11,737 nt of DNA from the NCBI GenBank assembly GCA_002730485.1, contig PCAH01000051.1, positions 1-11,737 of the forward strand, given 5' to 3'. Shown here piece by piece: positions 5,628 through 11,737 of this stretch. The translations under genes and the position numbers were made by a program. Numbering within the stretch: the stretch's first letter is position 1; each line of letters opens with the position of its first letter. A model generated the notes under the pieces. That model had not been told where the DNA came from. It was given only the letters and a program-made list of their open reading frames with translations, and did not search any database. This DNA is from Dehalococcoidia bacterium (GTDB lineage Bacteria > Chloroflexota > Dehalococcoidia > UBA3495).

Positions 5628-7244
5628 TTACCCCTCGTAGACGGTCTTACCCCCGACAATCGTCCGCATTATTTCAATGTCTTTGATACCCAGCGGGTCG
5701 ATCTTTGTCGGGTCGCTGCCAAGGACCACTAGGTCAGCCAGCTTGCCGACTTCCACCGAACCCTTGATGTTCTCTTCAAATGAGGCATAAGCGCCGTTCA
5801 GGGTGTAGAGACGCAAGGCTTCTTCCACAGAGATCTTCTGGTTGATGCCCCACTCTTTGCCGGTGCTGTCGGTGCGGGTCACGCAACTCTGGATGCCCAA
5901 CAATGGCTCAAAAGGTCCCGGCGGGTAGTCGGTCGCCCCGGTGGAGATCACACCCGAATCAATGAACGACCGCTGGGCGAACATCCACTCCAGCCTCTGC
6001 TCTCCGTAATACCGCATCTTCTCACCGTGGTGATAGACGTAGGTGCAGAACGGTGTGGCGATAACTCCCATGGCCTTCATACGGGCCAGCAACTCGGGAT
6101 TGACCAGTGTGCAATGCTCGATGCGGTGCCTGGTATCCGACCGCGGATGGGCCTTCTGCGCCCGTTCGTAAGCGGTCAGCACCATGTCGATGGTCGCGTC
6201 GCCGTTGGCATGGATGCACACCTGGAAACCCGCCTTGTGCATGTCCATGACCTGCTGTTCGATCTCAGCAGCCTCCATGGCTAGGATCCCGTGGTCGCAC
6301 ATGGAGCCTTCGTACGGCTCAGACAAGTAGGCTGTCCGAGTGGCAATTGCGCCGTCGGCGACCATCTTGATGCCACCAATCCGGAGCATGTCATCACCGA
6401 GGCCGGTCTTGATACCGGCGTCCCGCAGGGCGGGGAACTGCGGATACCACATCAGAGCGTAGATCCGGAGTGTCAGCTCATCGTCGGCCTTGCCGTCCTG
6501 ATAGGTCTGGAACTCTTCAGTGGTCACCCGGGCGTCGTGCACGCTGGTGAGACCGACCCGATTCAGCATGCTGCAGATGGTCCGCAGACCCTCGCGACGT
6601 ATCTCATCTGTGTCCACCGGAATGAGCCCAAACCGGATATGGTCAATGGCCCGTTCGTATACTATCCCGTTAAGTTTTCCGGTATCCGGGTCCCGTCCCA
6701 GCCTGCCGCCAGGAGGATCTTCCGATTCGTCGTTGTATCCCCCAGCTTCCAGTCCGGCGCTGTTCATGTAGAAGACGTGTCCGGCCCGGTGGGCCACCAT
6801 CATGGGGTGGTCGGTAGTGATGGCATCCAGGTCTTCTTTATAGAGATGGCGTCCTTCATTGGAAGCCGTCCGGTCGGTCTTGGTGTCATCAAACTTAAAG
6901 CCCTGCACCCACCCGCCGGCGGGGGTCCTATCGGCACGTTCTTTCAGGCCGGCCTGGACTTGGGCCAGCGTCGGCACATCGCAGTCGGCCATGTTCACGT
7001 GCTTAACCCCGCTGCTCAACACGTGGATATGGCCGTCGATGAACCCCGGCAGCACCGTCTTACCGCCGACGTCAATCATCTTGGTGTCCGGTCCAACCAG
7101 ACCTTCCACGTCCTCGTTGCTGCCAACTCCGGAGAACCTGCCGTGGGTCATGGCCACTGCTTCTGCCCTTGGGTTGCTGGTGTCCATGGTCATCAGGTTG
7201 GCATTCTTGATAACCACTTCAGCCTTGCCATTGGAGTTGGTCAT
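5628..7244 (-). CDS. YtcJ-like metal-dependent amidohydrolase (amidohydrolase 3 family)
   Basis: This 538-residue protein is full length for the family. The N-terminal beta-sandwich strand (EVVIKNANLMTMD, then GGKTVLPGFIDGHIHV) leads into the TIM barrel with metal ligands H72 and H74. Later ligands or active-site residues are H345 (CIHANGD), H377 (RIEHC) and D439 (GATDYPPG). The GGIKMVADGAIATRTA segment and the C-terminal VGKLADLVVL strand are typical of YtcJ and N-substituted formamide deformylase-like enzymes, which hydrolyse amide bonds using bound metal. The natural substrate is unknown. There is no signal peptide, so it is cytoplasmic. The start is firm: AAGGAG lies six bases before the ATG. 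A TACAAT about 70 bases upstream could be its -10 element, but no convincing -35 accompanies it. Confidence 0.93.
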   Translation of the reverse strand: MTNSNGKAEVVIKNANLMTMDTSNPRAEAVAMTHGRFSGVGSNEDVEGLVGPDTKMIDVGGKTVLPGFIDGHIHVLSSGVKHVNMADCDVPTLAQVQAGLKERADRTPAGGWVQGFKFDDTKTDRTASNEGRHLYKEDLDAITTDHPMMVAHRAGHVFYMNSAGLEAGGYNDESEDPPGGRLGRDPDTGKLNGIVYERAIDHIRFGLIPVDTDEIRREGLRTICSMLNRVGLTSVHDARVTTEEFQTYQDGKADDELTLRIYALMWYPQFPALRDAGIKTGLGDDMLRIGGIKMVADGAIATRTAYLSEPYEGSMCDHGILAMEAAEIEQQVMDMHKAGFQVCIHANGDATIDMVLTAYERAQKAHPRSDTRHRIEHCTLVNPELLARMKAMGVIATPFCTYVYHHGEKMRYYGEQRLEWMFAQRSFIDSGVISTGATDYPPGPFEPLLGIQSCVTRTDSTGKEWGINQKISVEEALRLYTLNGAYASFEENIKGSVEVGKLADLVVLGSDPTKIDPLGIKDIEIMRTIVGGKTVYEG

Positions 7245-7380
7245 GGGGGACTCCTTCAGAGGTGTCGTTGAAAATAGCGGGTTTCGCGCTGGTACCTATC
7301 GGGACGCCATTGTATGACATTCTCAGTCATTTTTTGAAGCAGGGGATCTGCAGGGGTGAGAGTTGGCTGATGACGACCAA

Positions 7381-7511
7381 CCCCCATCCTAACCTTCCCC
7401 CTGGGAGGGGGAAGGGATTATTTTGCGACTCTGACTTGGTAATCTATAACAATTTGTGATCAGGATAATGCGGGTCCTCTCCCTCTCGCAGGGGGAGAGT
7501 TAGAGTGGGGG
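7381..7511. repeat. Fold-back (MITE/REP-like) repeat element, non-coding
   Basis: This 131-bp element is bounded by imperfect inverted ends: CCCCCATCCTAAC (7381-7393) against GTTAGAGTGGGGG (7499-7511), 11 of 13 matching. Each end adjoins its own strong hairpin. The left one is CCTTCCCCCT-GGG-AGGGGGAAGG (7393-7415, perfect). The right one is CTCTCCCTCT-CGC-AGGGGGAGAG (7477-7499, one G-T pair). The middle is AT-rich and carries no usable reading frame. This double-hairpin C-rich/G-rich architecture is that of short, dispersed, non-autonomous repeats. It lies 20 bases past the ruvX stop codon, so the right hairpin would also be transcribed at the 3' end of the alaS-ruvX message. No clear target-site duplication is visible. 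Confidence 0.7.
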
Positions 7512-7531
7512 CTGTCTTAACCCTTAAGTTC

Positions 7532-7963
7532 TTAGGCCTGAGCAGCCAGGTACCGCTGCAAGATCAAAACTGCTGCTGTTTCATCCACCGAGGCCCTATC
7601 CCGGGACGGTTCGACCCCTGACTCACGCAGCAGACCCTCGGCCTCAACGCTGGTGAAACGTTCGTCCATCTCGTAGATACTCAATGGGTAATCGTCGCCA
7701 ATCTCTTTTCGGAGGGCACCGATGAAACCCCGTGCCAGCTTGGCTGCGGCGTCTGTCTGTCCCTGCGGGTTGTGGGGGATGCCGACCACTATGCCGTCGG
7801 CATTGCGCTCGGTCGCGGCGGCAATCACCTGCTGAACGTCCTGGGCGAGTCTGGAGCGGATTATGTGTCCGGCTGGCAGGACCATGCGTCCAGGCCCGCT
7901 GACTGCTAGACCGATGCGTCGCTCGCCAAGGTCCAGGGCAATCAGCTTTGGTTGGTCGGCCAT
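7532..7963 (-). CDS. ruvX: RuvX/YqgF family Holliday junction resolvase-like nuclease
   Basis: This 143-residue protein has the RNase H-like fold of the family. It shows ALDLGERRIGLAVSGP with catalytic D11, VVGIPHNPQGQ (residues 59-69), MDERFTSVEAE with E101, and SVDETAAVLILQRYL with D127, making a complete acidic active site. The family is assigned either to Holliday-junction resolution or to 5'-end processing of pre-16S rRNA; the sequence does not distinguish them. Its start codon lies 7 bases after the alaS stop codon and no strong ribosome site precedes it, so it is the second gene of an alaS-ruvX operon and probably translated by coupling. That gene pair is common in bacteria. Confidence 0.95.
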   Translation of the reverse strand: MADQPKLIALDLGERRIGLAVSGPGRMVLPAGHIIRSRLAQDVQQVIAAATERNADGIVVGIPHNPQGQTDAAAKLARGFIGALRKEIGDDYPLSIYEMDERFTSVEAEGLLRESGVEPSRDRASVDETAAVLILQRYLAAQA

Positions 7964-7970
7964 GGTGTGA

Positions 7971-10841
7971 TTAAGAAAGTCCCTGGCGTACTAGGGCTGG
8001 CACTCCCTGTATGGCCTCATTCACTTTCTCCGGCTGTTTGCCGCCGGCCTGGGCCATCTCGGGCCGTCCACCACCGCCGCCACCCATGACCTTGGCGGTA
8101 TCGCGGGCGATGTTGCCAGCGTGGAGTCCCCTTTCGACCAAGTCTGGGGTGACCATGGTGATCAGTATGGGACTGCCCTCGACAACTGCGGCCAGGGCGA
8201 CCACGACGCTGCCGAGTTTGTCTTTCAGGAAGTCGCCCATCTCCCGCATGCCATCGGCGCTGCTGGCAGAGGTCTGACCGGCCACCACTTTGACGCCGTC
8301 AACGTCCTGCACCTTCCCGAGCAGTTCTTCGGCTTCGCCCCGCAGCGAGGTCTTCTGGAAACCTTCAAGCTGCTTTTTCAGGTCTTCGTTCTCTTGGATG
8401 AACGAGTCCAGTCGGGCTTCAAGGTCAGCCACCGGAGTTTGCAGCTTATGGGACAGGGCTTCCAACCGGTCGGTCTGCTGGACGAATAGTTCTTCTGCGG
8501 CCCGGCCGGTCACTGCTTCGATACGACGCATCCCGCCGCCGATGCTGGACTCACCCAACACCACTAACGAGCCAACCTGTCCTGTGGCAGCGACGTGGGT
8601 GCCGCCGCATACCTCGACGCTGAACGCGTCCCCGTTTGCCATGGTGACTACGCGGACAACATCCCCGTAGCGGTCTCCAAAGAAGGCCAAGGCTCCGTCG
8701 CGGACAGCTTCGCTGTAGCTGGTCTCCCGAGATGTGACTTCTAGATTGCCGCGCACTTTTTCGTTGGCCAGGGACTGAACCGACATCAGTTCATCCCGGG
8801 TCATGGCACTCACGTGGCTGAAGTCAAAACGCAACCGCTCCGGAGCCACGAATGACCCGGCCTGCCGGACGTGGACTCCCAACACCGACCGTAGCGCCGC
8901 GTGAAGGATGTGTGTGCCGCTGTGGTTCCTGGATGAGTCAAGTCGGCGCGCCAGTTCCACCTGGGCCGTTACAACATCTCCCACCGATATGTCACCCTGG
9001 GATACCGTCCCTCGCTGGACAATCAGGCCAGCCACTGGACTCTGGGTGTCTTCCACTGCAACGATGCCATTTGGCCCGGCAATGGTACCCCGGTCACCCA
9101 ACTGTCCACCTCCCTCTGCATAGAAGGGCGACTGGCTGATGATGACTTCTACTTGCTGCCCCTGAGTGGCGTGGTCAGTTGAAATCCCTCCAGAAAGCAG
9201 GGCCACGATCTTTGAGTCATTCTCAGTCAGGCTGTAACCAACAAACTCGCTGGAGCCAACACCTAGTTCGGTGTAGGAGATCTGCATATCCATGCCGCCG
9301 GAGAACGAGGCGGACGAACGGGACATCTCGGCATGGGCTTTCATCTCGGCCTCAAAGCCGTCCATGTCCACTTCCAGACCGTGTTCTTTGGCAATCTCAG
9401 CCGTCAGCTCCGGAGGGAAGCCGTAGGTGTCGTAGAGCACGAACGTCTCTGCGTCGGATAGGGTACTGACGAATCTTTTCTGTTCTTCCTTTCCGTTTGG
9501 AAGGTTTGCTTTCAGGGCGTCCCCTACGATTTCCAATGTCCCGTGGGTGGCCGATTGAGCGATCTCTTCCAACATCAATGCGGCGTCGATATCAGCAGCA
9601 ACCAGCTTCCCAAGTTTAGGGCTGTCCAAGAGAAACTTACGCAGGGGGATGAACCCTTCTTCCAAAAGGGGCAATCCCGTTTGGATGGCCTCAGCAAACC
9701 GTTCTTCTTCGAGGCCTATCACTCGGAGGATGAAATCCTGGCTCTCTGAAAGCTCTTTGTAGGTGGTGCTGAATTGGGGGATCACTTCTTCAACCACCTG
9801 GGTCAGGAACGCTTCATTGAGACCTAGTTGGCGTCCGTAGCGGATGGCGCGGCGGATGACACGACGCAGCACGTAGCCGCGACCCTCATTGCCTGGCACG
9901 ACGCCGTCGCCAATCAAGAATGCGGCGGCTCGGGCGTGTTCAAGCACCACTCGCATGGCATAGTCGGTTTCAGTGTCAGTTCCGTAGGCTTTGCCGCTTA
10001 GTTGGCTGACCTTGTTGATGATGGGGACAAAGAGGTCGGTCTCGTAGATGTTGTGTTTGCCCTGGAGTATGACCATCGCCCGTTCCAGGCCCATGCCGGT
10101 ATCGACGCTGGGGGCTGGCAGGGGAGTGCGGTCGCCGGATGTGTCCTGGAAGTACTGCATGAACACCAGGTTCCACAACTCCACGTAGCGTTCACAATCG
10201 CAGTTGGGGTGGCAGCCGTCGATCTCCAGTTCTTCACCGGTCTCGATCTCCTTGCGGAACTGGGCGGTTAGGACCTCTGGGTCAATCATCCTTCCGCCGT
10301 GGCAGCCGATTTCGGCCCCGCCGTCGTAGTGGACCTCGGAGCACGGCCCGGTGGGTCCTTCGTTTCCGGCCGGTCCCCACCAGTTGTCCTTGTTGCCGTA
10401 GCGGTAGATGCGTTCCACCGGCACACCGATCTGGTCTCGCCAGATACCAAACGCTTCTTCGTCGTCCAGATGGATGGTTACGTAGAGTCGTTCCGGGGCC
10501 AGCTTGAACAGCTCGGTCACCAACTCCCAGCAGAAACCAACAGCTCCTTCTTTGAAGTAGTCGCCGATGCTGAAGTTTCCCAGCATCTCAAAGAAGGTCA
10601 GGTGCTTGTGGTCTCCCACCTCGTCGATGTCATTGGTGCGAAAGCTTTTTTGGCTGCTGGTCAGGCGTTTCGACGGGGGAGTTTGTTCGCCCATGAAGAA
10701 GGGCTTGAAGGGCACCATTCCGGCGCTGGTGAACAGCAGGGTTGGATCGCCTGCCGGTATCAATGAAGCGGAGGGCATATGCTGATGCCCTTTGCTCTCA
10801 AAAAACTTTATGAATGAATCCCTGATCTGGTCGCCGTTCAT
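7971..10841 (-). CDS. alaS: Alanyl-tRNA synthetase
   Basis: This 956-residue cytoplasmic class II synthetase attaches Ala to tRNA-Ala and edits mischarged Ser/Gly. Catalytic core: PTLLFTSAGMVPFK, SSQKSFRTNDIDEVG, the motif TFFEMLGNFSIGDYF, and GNEGRGYVLRRVIRRA. The editing domain has zinc ligands H640 and H644 (HSGTH) and C745 and H749 (CGGTH). The C-terminal C-Ala domain ends with a GGGGGGRPEMAQAGG motif. It is about 80 residues longer than typical because of a Cys-rich insert (C180, H181, C210, H211, C214, C216) and a long linker at ~396-463. The frame is open upstream to an ATG at 10952, but the ATG at 10841 has AAGGA five bases before it and matches the normal N-terminus MNGDQIRDSFIKFF. 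The extra 37 codons fall in the leader. Confidence 0.98.
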   Translation of the reverse strand: MNGDQIRDSFIKFFESKGHQHMPSASLIPAGDPTLLFTSAGMVPFKPFFMGEQTPPSKRLTSSQKSFRTNDIDEVGDHKHLTFFEMLGNFSIGDYFKEGAVGFCWELVTELFKLAPERLYVTIHLDDEEAFGIWRDQIGVPVERIYRYGNKDNWWGPAGNEGPTGPCSEVHYDGGAEIGCHGGRMIDPEVLTAQFRKEIETGEELEIDGCHPNCDCERYVELWNLVFMQYFQDTSGDRTPLPAPSVDTGMGLERAMVILQGKHNIYETDLFVPIINKVSQLSGKAYGTDTETDYAMRVVLEHARAAAFLIGDGVVPGNEGRGYVLRRVIRRAIRYGRQLGLNEAFLTQVVEEVIPQFSTTYKELSESQDFILRVIGLEEERFAEAIQTGLPLLEEGFIPLRKFLLDSPKLGKLVAADIDAALMLEEIAQSATHGTLEIVGDALKANLPNGKEEQKRFVSTLSDAETFVLYDTYGFPPELTAEIAKEHGLEVDMDGFEAEMKAHAEMSRSSASFSGGMDMQISYTELGVGSSEFVGYSLTENDSKIVALLSGGISTDHATQGQQVEVIISQSPFYAEGGGQLGDRGTIAGPNGIVAVEDTQSPVAGLIVQRGTVSQGDISVGDVVTAQVELARRLDSSRNHSGTHILHAALRSVLGVHVRQAGSFVAPERLRFDFSHVSAMTRDELMSVQSLANEKVRGNLEVTSRETSYSEAVRDGALAFFGDRYGDVVRVVTMANGDAFSVEVCGGTHVAATGQVGSLVVLGESSIGGGMRRIEAVTGRAAEELFVQQTDRLEALSHKLQTPVADLEARLDSFIQENEDLKKQLEGFQKTSLRGEAEELLGKVQDVDGVKVVAGQTSASSADGMREMGDFLKDKLGSVVVALAAVVEGSPILITMVTPDLVERGLHAGNIARDTAKVMGGGGGGRPEMAQAGGKQPEKVNEAIQGVPALVRQGLS

Positions 10842-10988
10842 GGGTTTCCTTTTGCTATTTCCGTTATGTCCACTGGGAAATATCTGCGGGGTTTTACCAA
10901 AGAACCAAACCCGTATACATCCTTCTTTGTGGCGTCGAAAAACGGACGCCAAAGTTACGGAATTCGCTCTCTTTTGGGGTTGGGTTGA
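10842..10988 (-). promoter_or_regulatory. Structured 5' leader of alaS
   Basis: The predicted alaS transcript carries about 140 bases before the start codon. Two hairpins can be drawn. One is TGGCGTC-CGTTTTTC-GACGCCA (10951-10930 on the minus strand), with a possible further CTTT/AAAG pairing after a bulge. The second is GGGTTT/AAACCC (10912-10889). Neither is followed by a T-run, and there is no T-box sequence (no TGG-ACCGCG-like antiterminator), so this is not a recognisable attenuator. It may only be a long leader. Confidence 0.35.
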
Positions 10989-11017
10989 ATTGTATTTGAC
11001 CAGTCATGGGCAGTCAA
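10989..11017 (-). promoter_or_regulatory. Promoter of alaS-ruvX operon
   Basis: On the minus strand TTGACT (11017-11012) is followed after exactly 17 bp by TACAAT (10994-10989): 5/6 matches at each hexamer with ideal spacing. Transcription should begin near 10982, about 140 bases ahead of the alaS ATG. Confidence 0.75.
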
Positions 11018-11109
11018 CGGTTATGGCGGCCCCCTGAGGGCGATCTTAGCCTCGTCAGACACGGGTCACAAAGCCGTCTAAAATTGCTTCCAGGTTGTCA
11101 TAATCTTGC

Positions 11110-11138
11110 TTGACCAGAACCATATACCCCCGTAGAAT
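11110..11138 (+). promoter_or_regulatory. Promoter of the SWIM zinc-finger gene
   Basis: TTGACC (11110-11115), a 17-bp spacer, then TAGAAT (11133-11138): a good sigma70-type pair. The predicted start is near 11145, leaving about 59 bases of leader before the ATG at 11204. The site is divergent from the alaS promoter with about 90 bp between the two -35 boxes, so they do not overlap. Confidence 0.65.
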
Positions 11139-11192
11139 CCAAGCGGTGGGCATGAATTTTCGGCTCCCAAACGTGTCTGCTGTCGGTTAGGT

Positions 11193-11200
11193 AGGAGGTG
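11193..11200 (+). promoter_or_regulatory. Strong Shine-Dalgarno deciding the SWIM protein start
   Basis: AGGAGGTG is a full match to the 16S rRNA 3' end and ends three bases before the ATG at 11204; its GGAGG core ends five bases before it. It contains the GTG at 11198, which therefore cannot be the start, and it also rules against the TTG at 11201. Confidence 0.8.
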
Positions 11201-11203
11201 TTG

Positions 11204-11458
11204 ATGGACTCCAGCATTATCGGCAAGATTGAAAAGGCAAAGCAATACGCAGAACAAAAAGACCGGGTGAACATCACTAGTTTCGCAGCCACTTTTAAAG
11301 GCAACCACGACAATTACGACGTGCGATTTGAAGACGGTGCCTGGCGATGCGAATGCCATTTTTTCTCAACAAGAGAGGTCTGCAGCCACACAATGGCCAT
11401 GCAGAAGATCCTGGAAGAAATGTTGACCATAGAAAATGACGCGGTGCCCGTATTCTAG
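11204..11458 (+). CDS. Small stand-alone SWIM zinc-finger protein
   Basis: This 84-residue protein contains the SWIM signature C-x-C-x8-C-x-H in WRCECHFFSTREVCSHTMA: the zinc ligands are C49, C51, C60 and H62. An N-terminal charged helix (SSIIGKIEKAKQYAEQKDRV) and a short strand pair (ITSFAATFKG, NYDVRFEDGAWRC) precede the finger, and a helix (MAMQKILEEML) follows. SWIM fingers bind DNA or protein and usually sit inside larger helicases, transposases or recombination factors. Here the finger is nearly the whole protein, so it may act as an adaptor or DNA-binding partner. The gene stands alone with its own promoter, a strong ribosome site and an intrinsic terminator, all signs of a real, well-expressed gene. 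Function unknown. Confidence 0.87.
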   Translation: MDSSIIGKIEKAKQYAEQKDRVNITSFAATFKGNHDNYDVRFEDGAWRCECHFFSTREVCSHTMAMQKILEEMLTIENDAVPVF

Positions 11459-11518
11459 GGGCTGACCTTCCTGCCTGATAAGACGGCGAATACGGGAAAT
11501 CACCTAGGAAGAATCGGG

Positions 11519-11554
11519 AAAAGGCCTCCACATGAGTGGAGGCCTTTTTATTTT
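11519..11554 (+). terminator. Strong intrinsic terminator of the SWIM gene
   Basis: AAAAGGCCTCCAC pairs perfectly with GTGGAGGCCTTTT around an ATGA loop (13-bp stem, GC-rich core), followed by TATTTT as the T-tract (11545-11554 reads TTTTTATTTT). The A-run on the other side makes it potentially bidirectional. It lies 60 bases after the SWIM stop codon. Confidence 0.92.
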
Positions 11555-11737
11555 GCTTTCTTATTTTGATAGTTGGCACTGGAAGTTGCCGCTGTTACCA
11601 TTTGGCCGGTAACCAACTAGTCCTATTTGGTCAGATTATTTCAGGGACGCTTTGCATTCATCCACCGAAAATGACGCCCTGGAAGGGCCGCCGACCAAAT
11701 TTGGAATCCCACCCGCCCTGCGTTATCCGGCTTACCG
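11555..11737. other. Terminal stretch with no supportable gene
   Basis: Both strands have stop codons in most frames, and no ribosome site with a convincing start is seen. A frame beginning at an ATG near 11671 (+) stays open to the window end but has no support. Repeated ATTTGGYC motifs occur at 11600, 11625 and, inverted, 11693. This may be the upstream region of a gene outside the window. Confidence 0.4.

Noticed and set aside
6291..7271. 326-codon plus-strand frame opposite the amidohydrolase
   Set aside because: It is a long shadow frame of a well-conserved gene on the other strand; its protein shows no domain motif and it has no ribosome site that I can see.
7381..7511. CRISPR array
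   Set aside because: Only two similar units in inverted rather than direct orientation, with unequal sequence and no regular spacers.
10842..10952. N-terminal extension of AlaRS from an ATG at 10952
   Set aside because: The 37 extra residues do not resemble any AlaRS N-terminus. The ATG at 10841 has a good ribosome site and gives the conserved start of the family.
10842..10988. T-box riboswitch for alaS
   Set aside because: No T-box antiterminator consensus, no terminator hairpin with a T-run, and no specifier-loop layout can be found in the leader.
11078..11359. Minus-strand 93-codon frame over the SWIM gene and its promoter
   Set aside because: It overlaps the better supported SWIM gene, its promoter and its ribosome site, and has no family features.

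Overview
The window looks like chromosomal DNA from a free-living bacterium with moderately high GC. The mix of genes is an F420-type luciferase-like oxidoreductase, an OFA/MCT-like MFS carrier, a YtcJ-type amidohydrolase, a nitrilase-superfamily hydrolase, and an alaS-ruvX operon with a long, Cys-rich AlaRS. This would fit an uncultured Chloroflexota lineage (Dehalococcoidia/SAR202-like). That placement is inference from gene content only; no taxonomic marker was searched. No phage, CRISPR array or insertion-sequence transposase is visible.

Layout. Positions 1-777 (+) hold the C-terminal part of a luciferase-like monooxygenase-fold oxidoreductase. Facing it on the minus strand are a RelE/ParE toxin and its antitoxin (832-1298), with a clear promoter and palindromic operator candidate at 1341-1371. 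Just upstream of these is an MFS transporter (1379-2659, -). Divergent from the transporter, 2721-3611 (+) encodes a probable lipoprotein with a 16-triplet collagen-like Gly-X-Y stalk and a trypsin-like serine protease domain. A possible 33-residue acidic mini-gene lies at 3644-3745 (-). It is followed by a sugar-phosphate nucleotidyltransferase (3826-4527, -) and a tRNA-Gln(UUG) gene (4661-4734, -).

Positions 4849-5622 (+) encode a carbon-nitrogen hydrolase, apparently read from a leaderless transcript. It meets a YtcJ-like amidohydrolase (5628-7244, -) tail to tail with 5 bp between the stop codons. A 131-bp non-coding fold-back element (7381-7511) separates the amidohydrolase from the 3' end of the alaS-ruvX operon (10841 to 7532, -). 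The operon has a near-consensus promoter about 150 bp upstream of alaS. Divergent from it is a small stand-alone SWIM zinc-finger protein (11204-11458, +), closed by a strong intrinsic terminator. The last ~185 bases hold no supportable gene.

How the genes relate. alaS and ruvX form a housekeeping pair (tRNA charging; Holliday-junction or rRNA processing nuclease). The oxidoreductase, transporter, C-N hydrolase and amidohydrolase suggest uptake and breakdown of small organic nitrogen or carboxylate compounds, but they are not one operon and their substrates cannot be read from sequence. The toxin-antitoxin pair, the fold-back element and the secreted collagen-stalk protease are the accessory-type components. 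Promoter-like sites of the form TTGAC(N), then 17-18 bp, then an AT-rich -10 element recur in front of the nucleotidyltransferase, alaS, SWIM and probably tRNA genes, consistent with a sigma70-type housekeeping factor.
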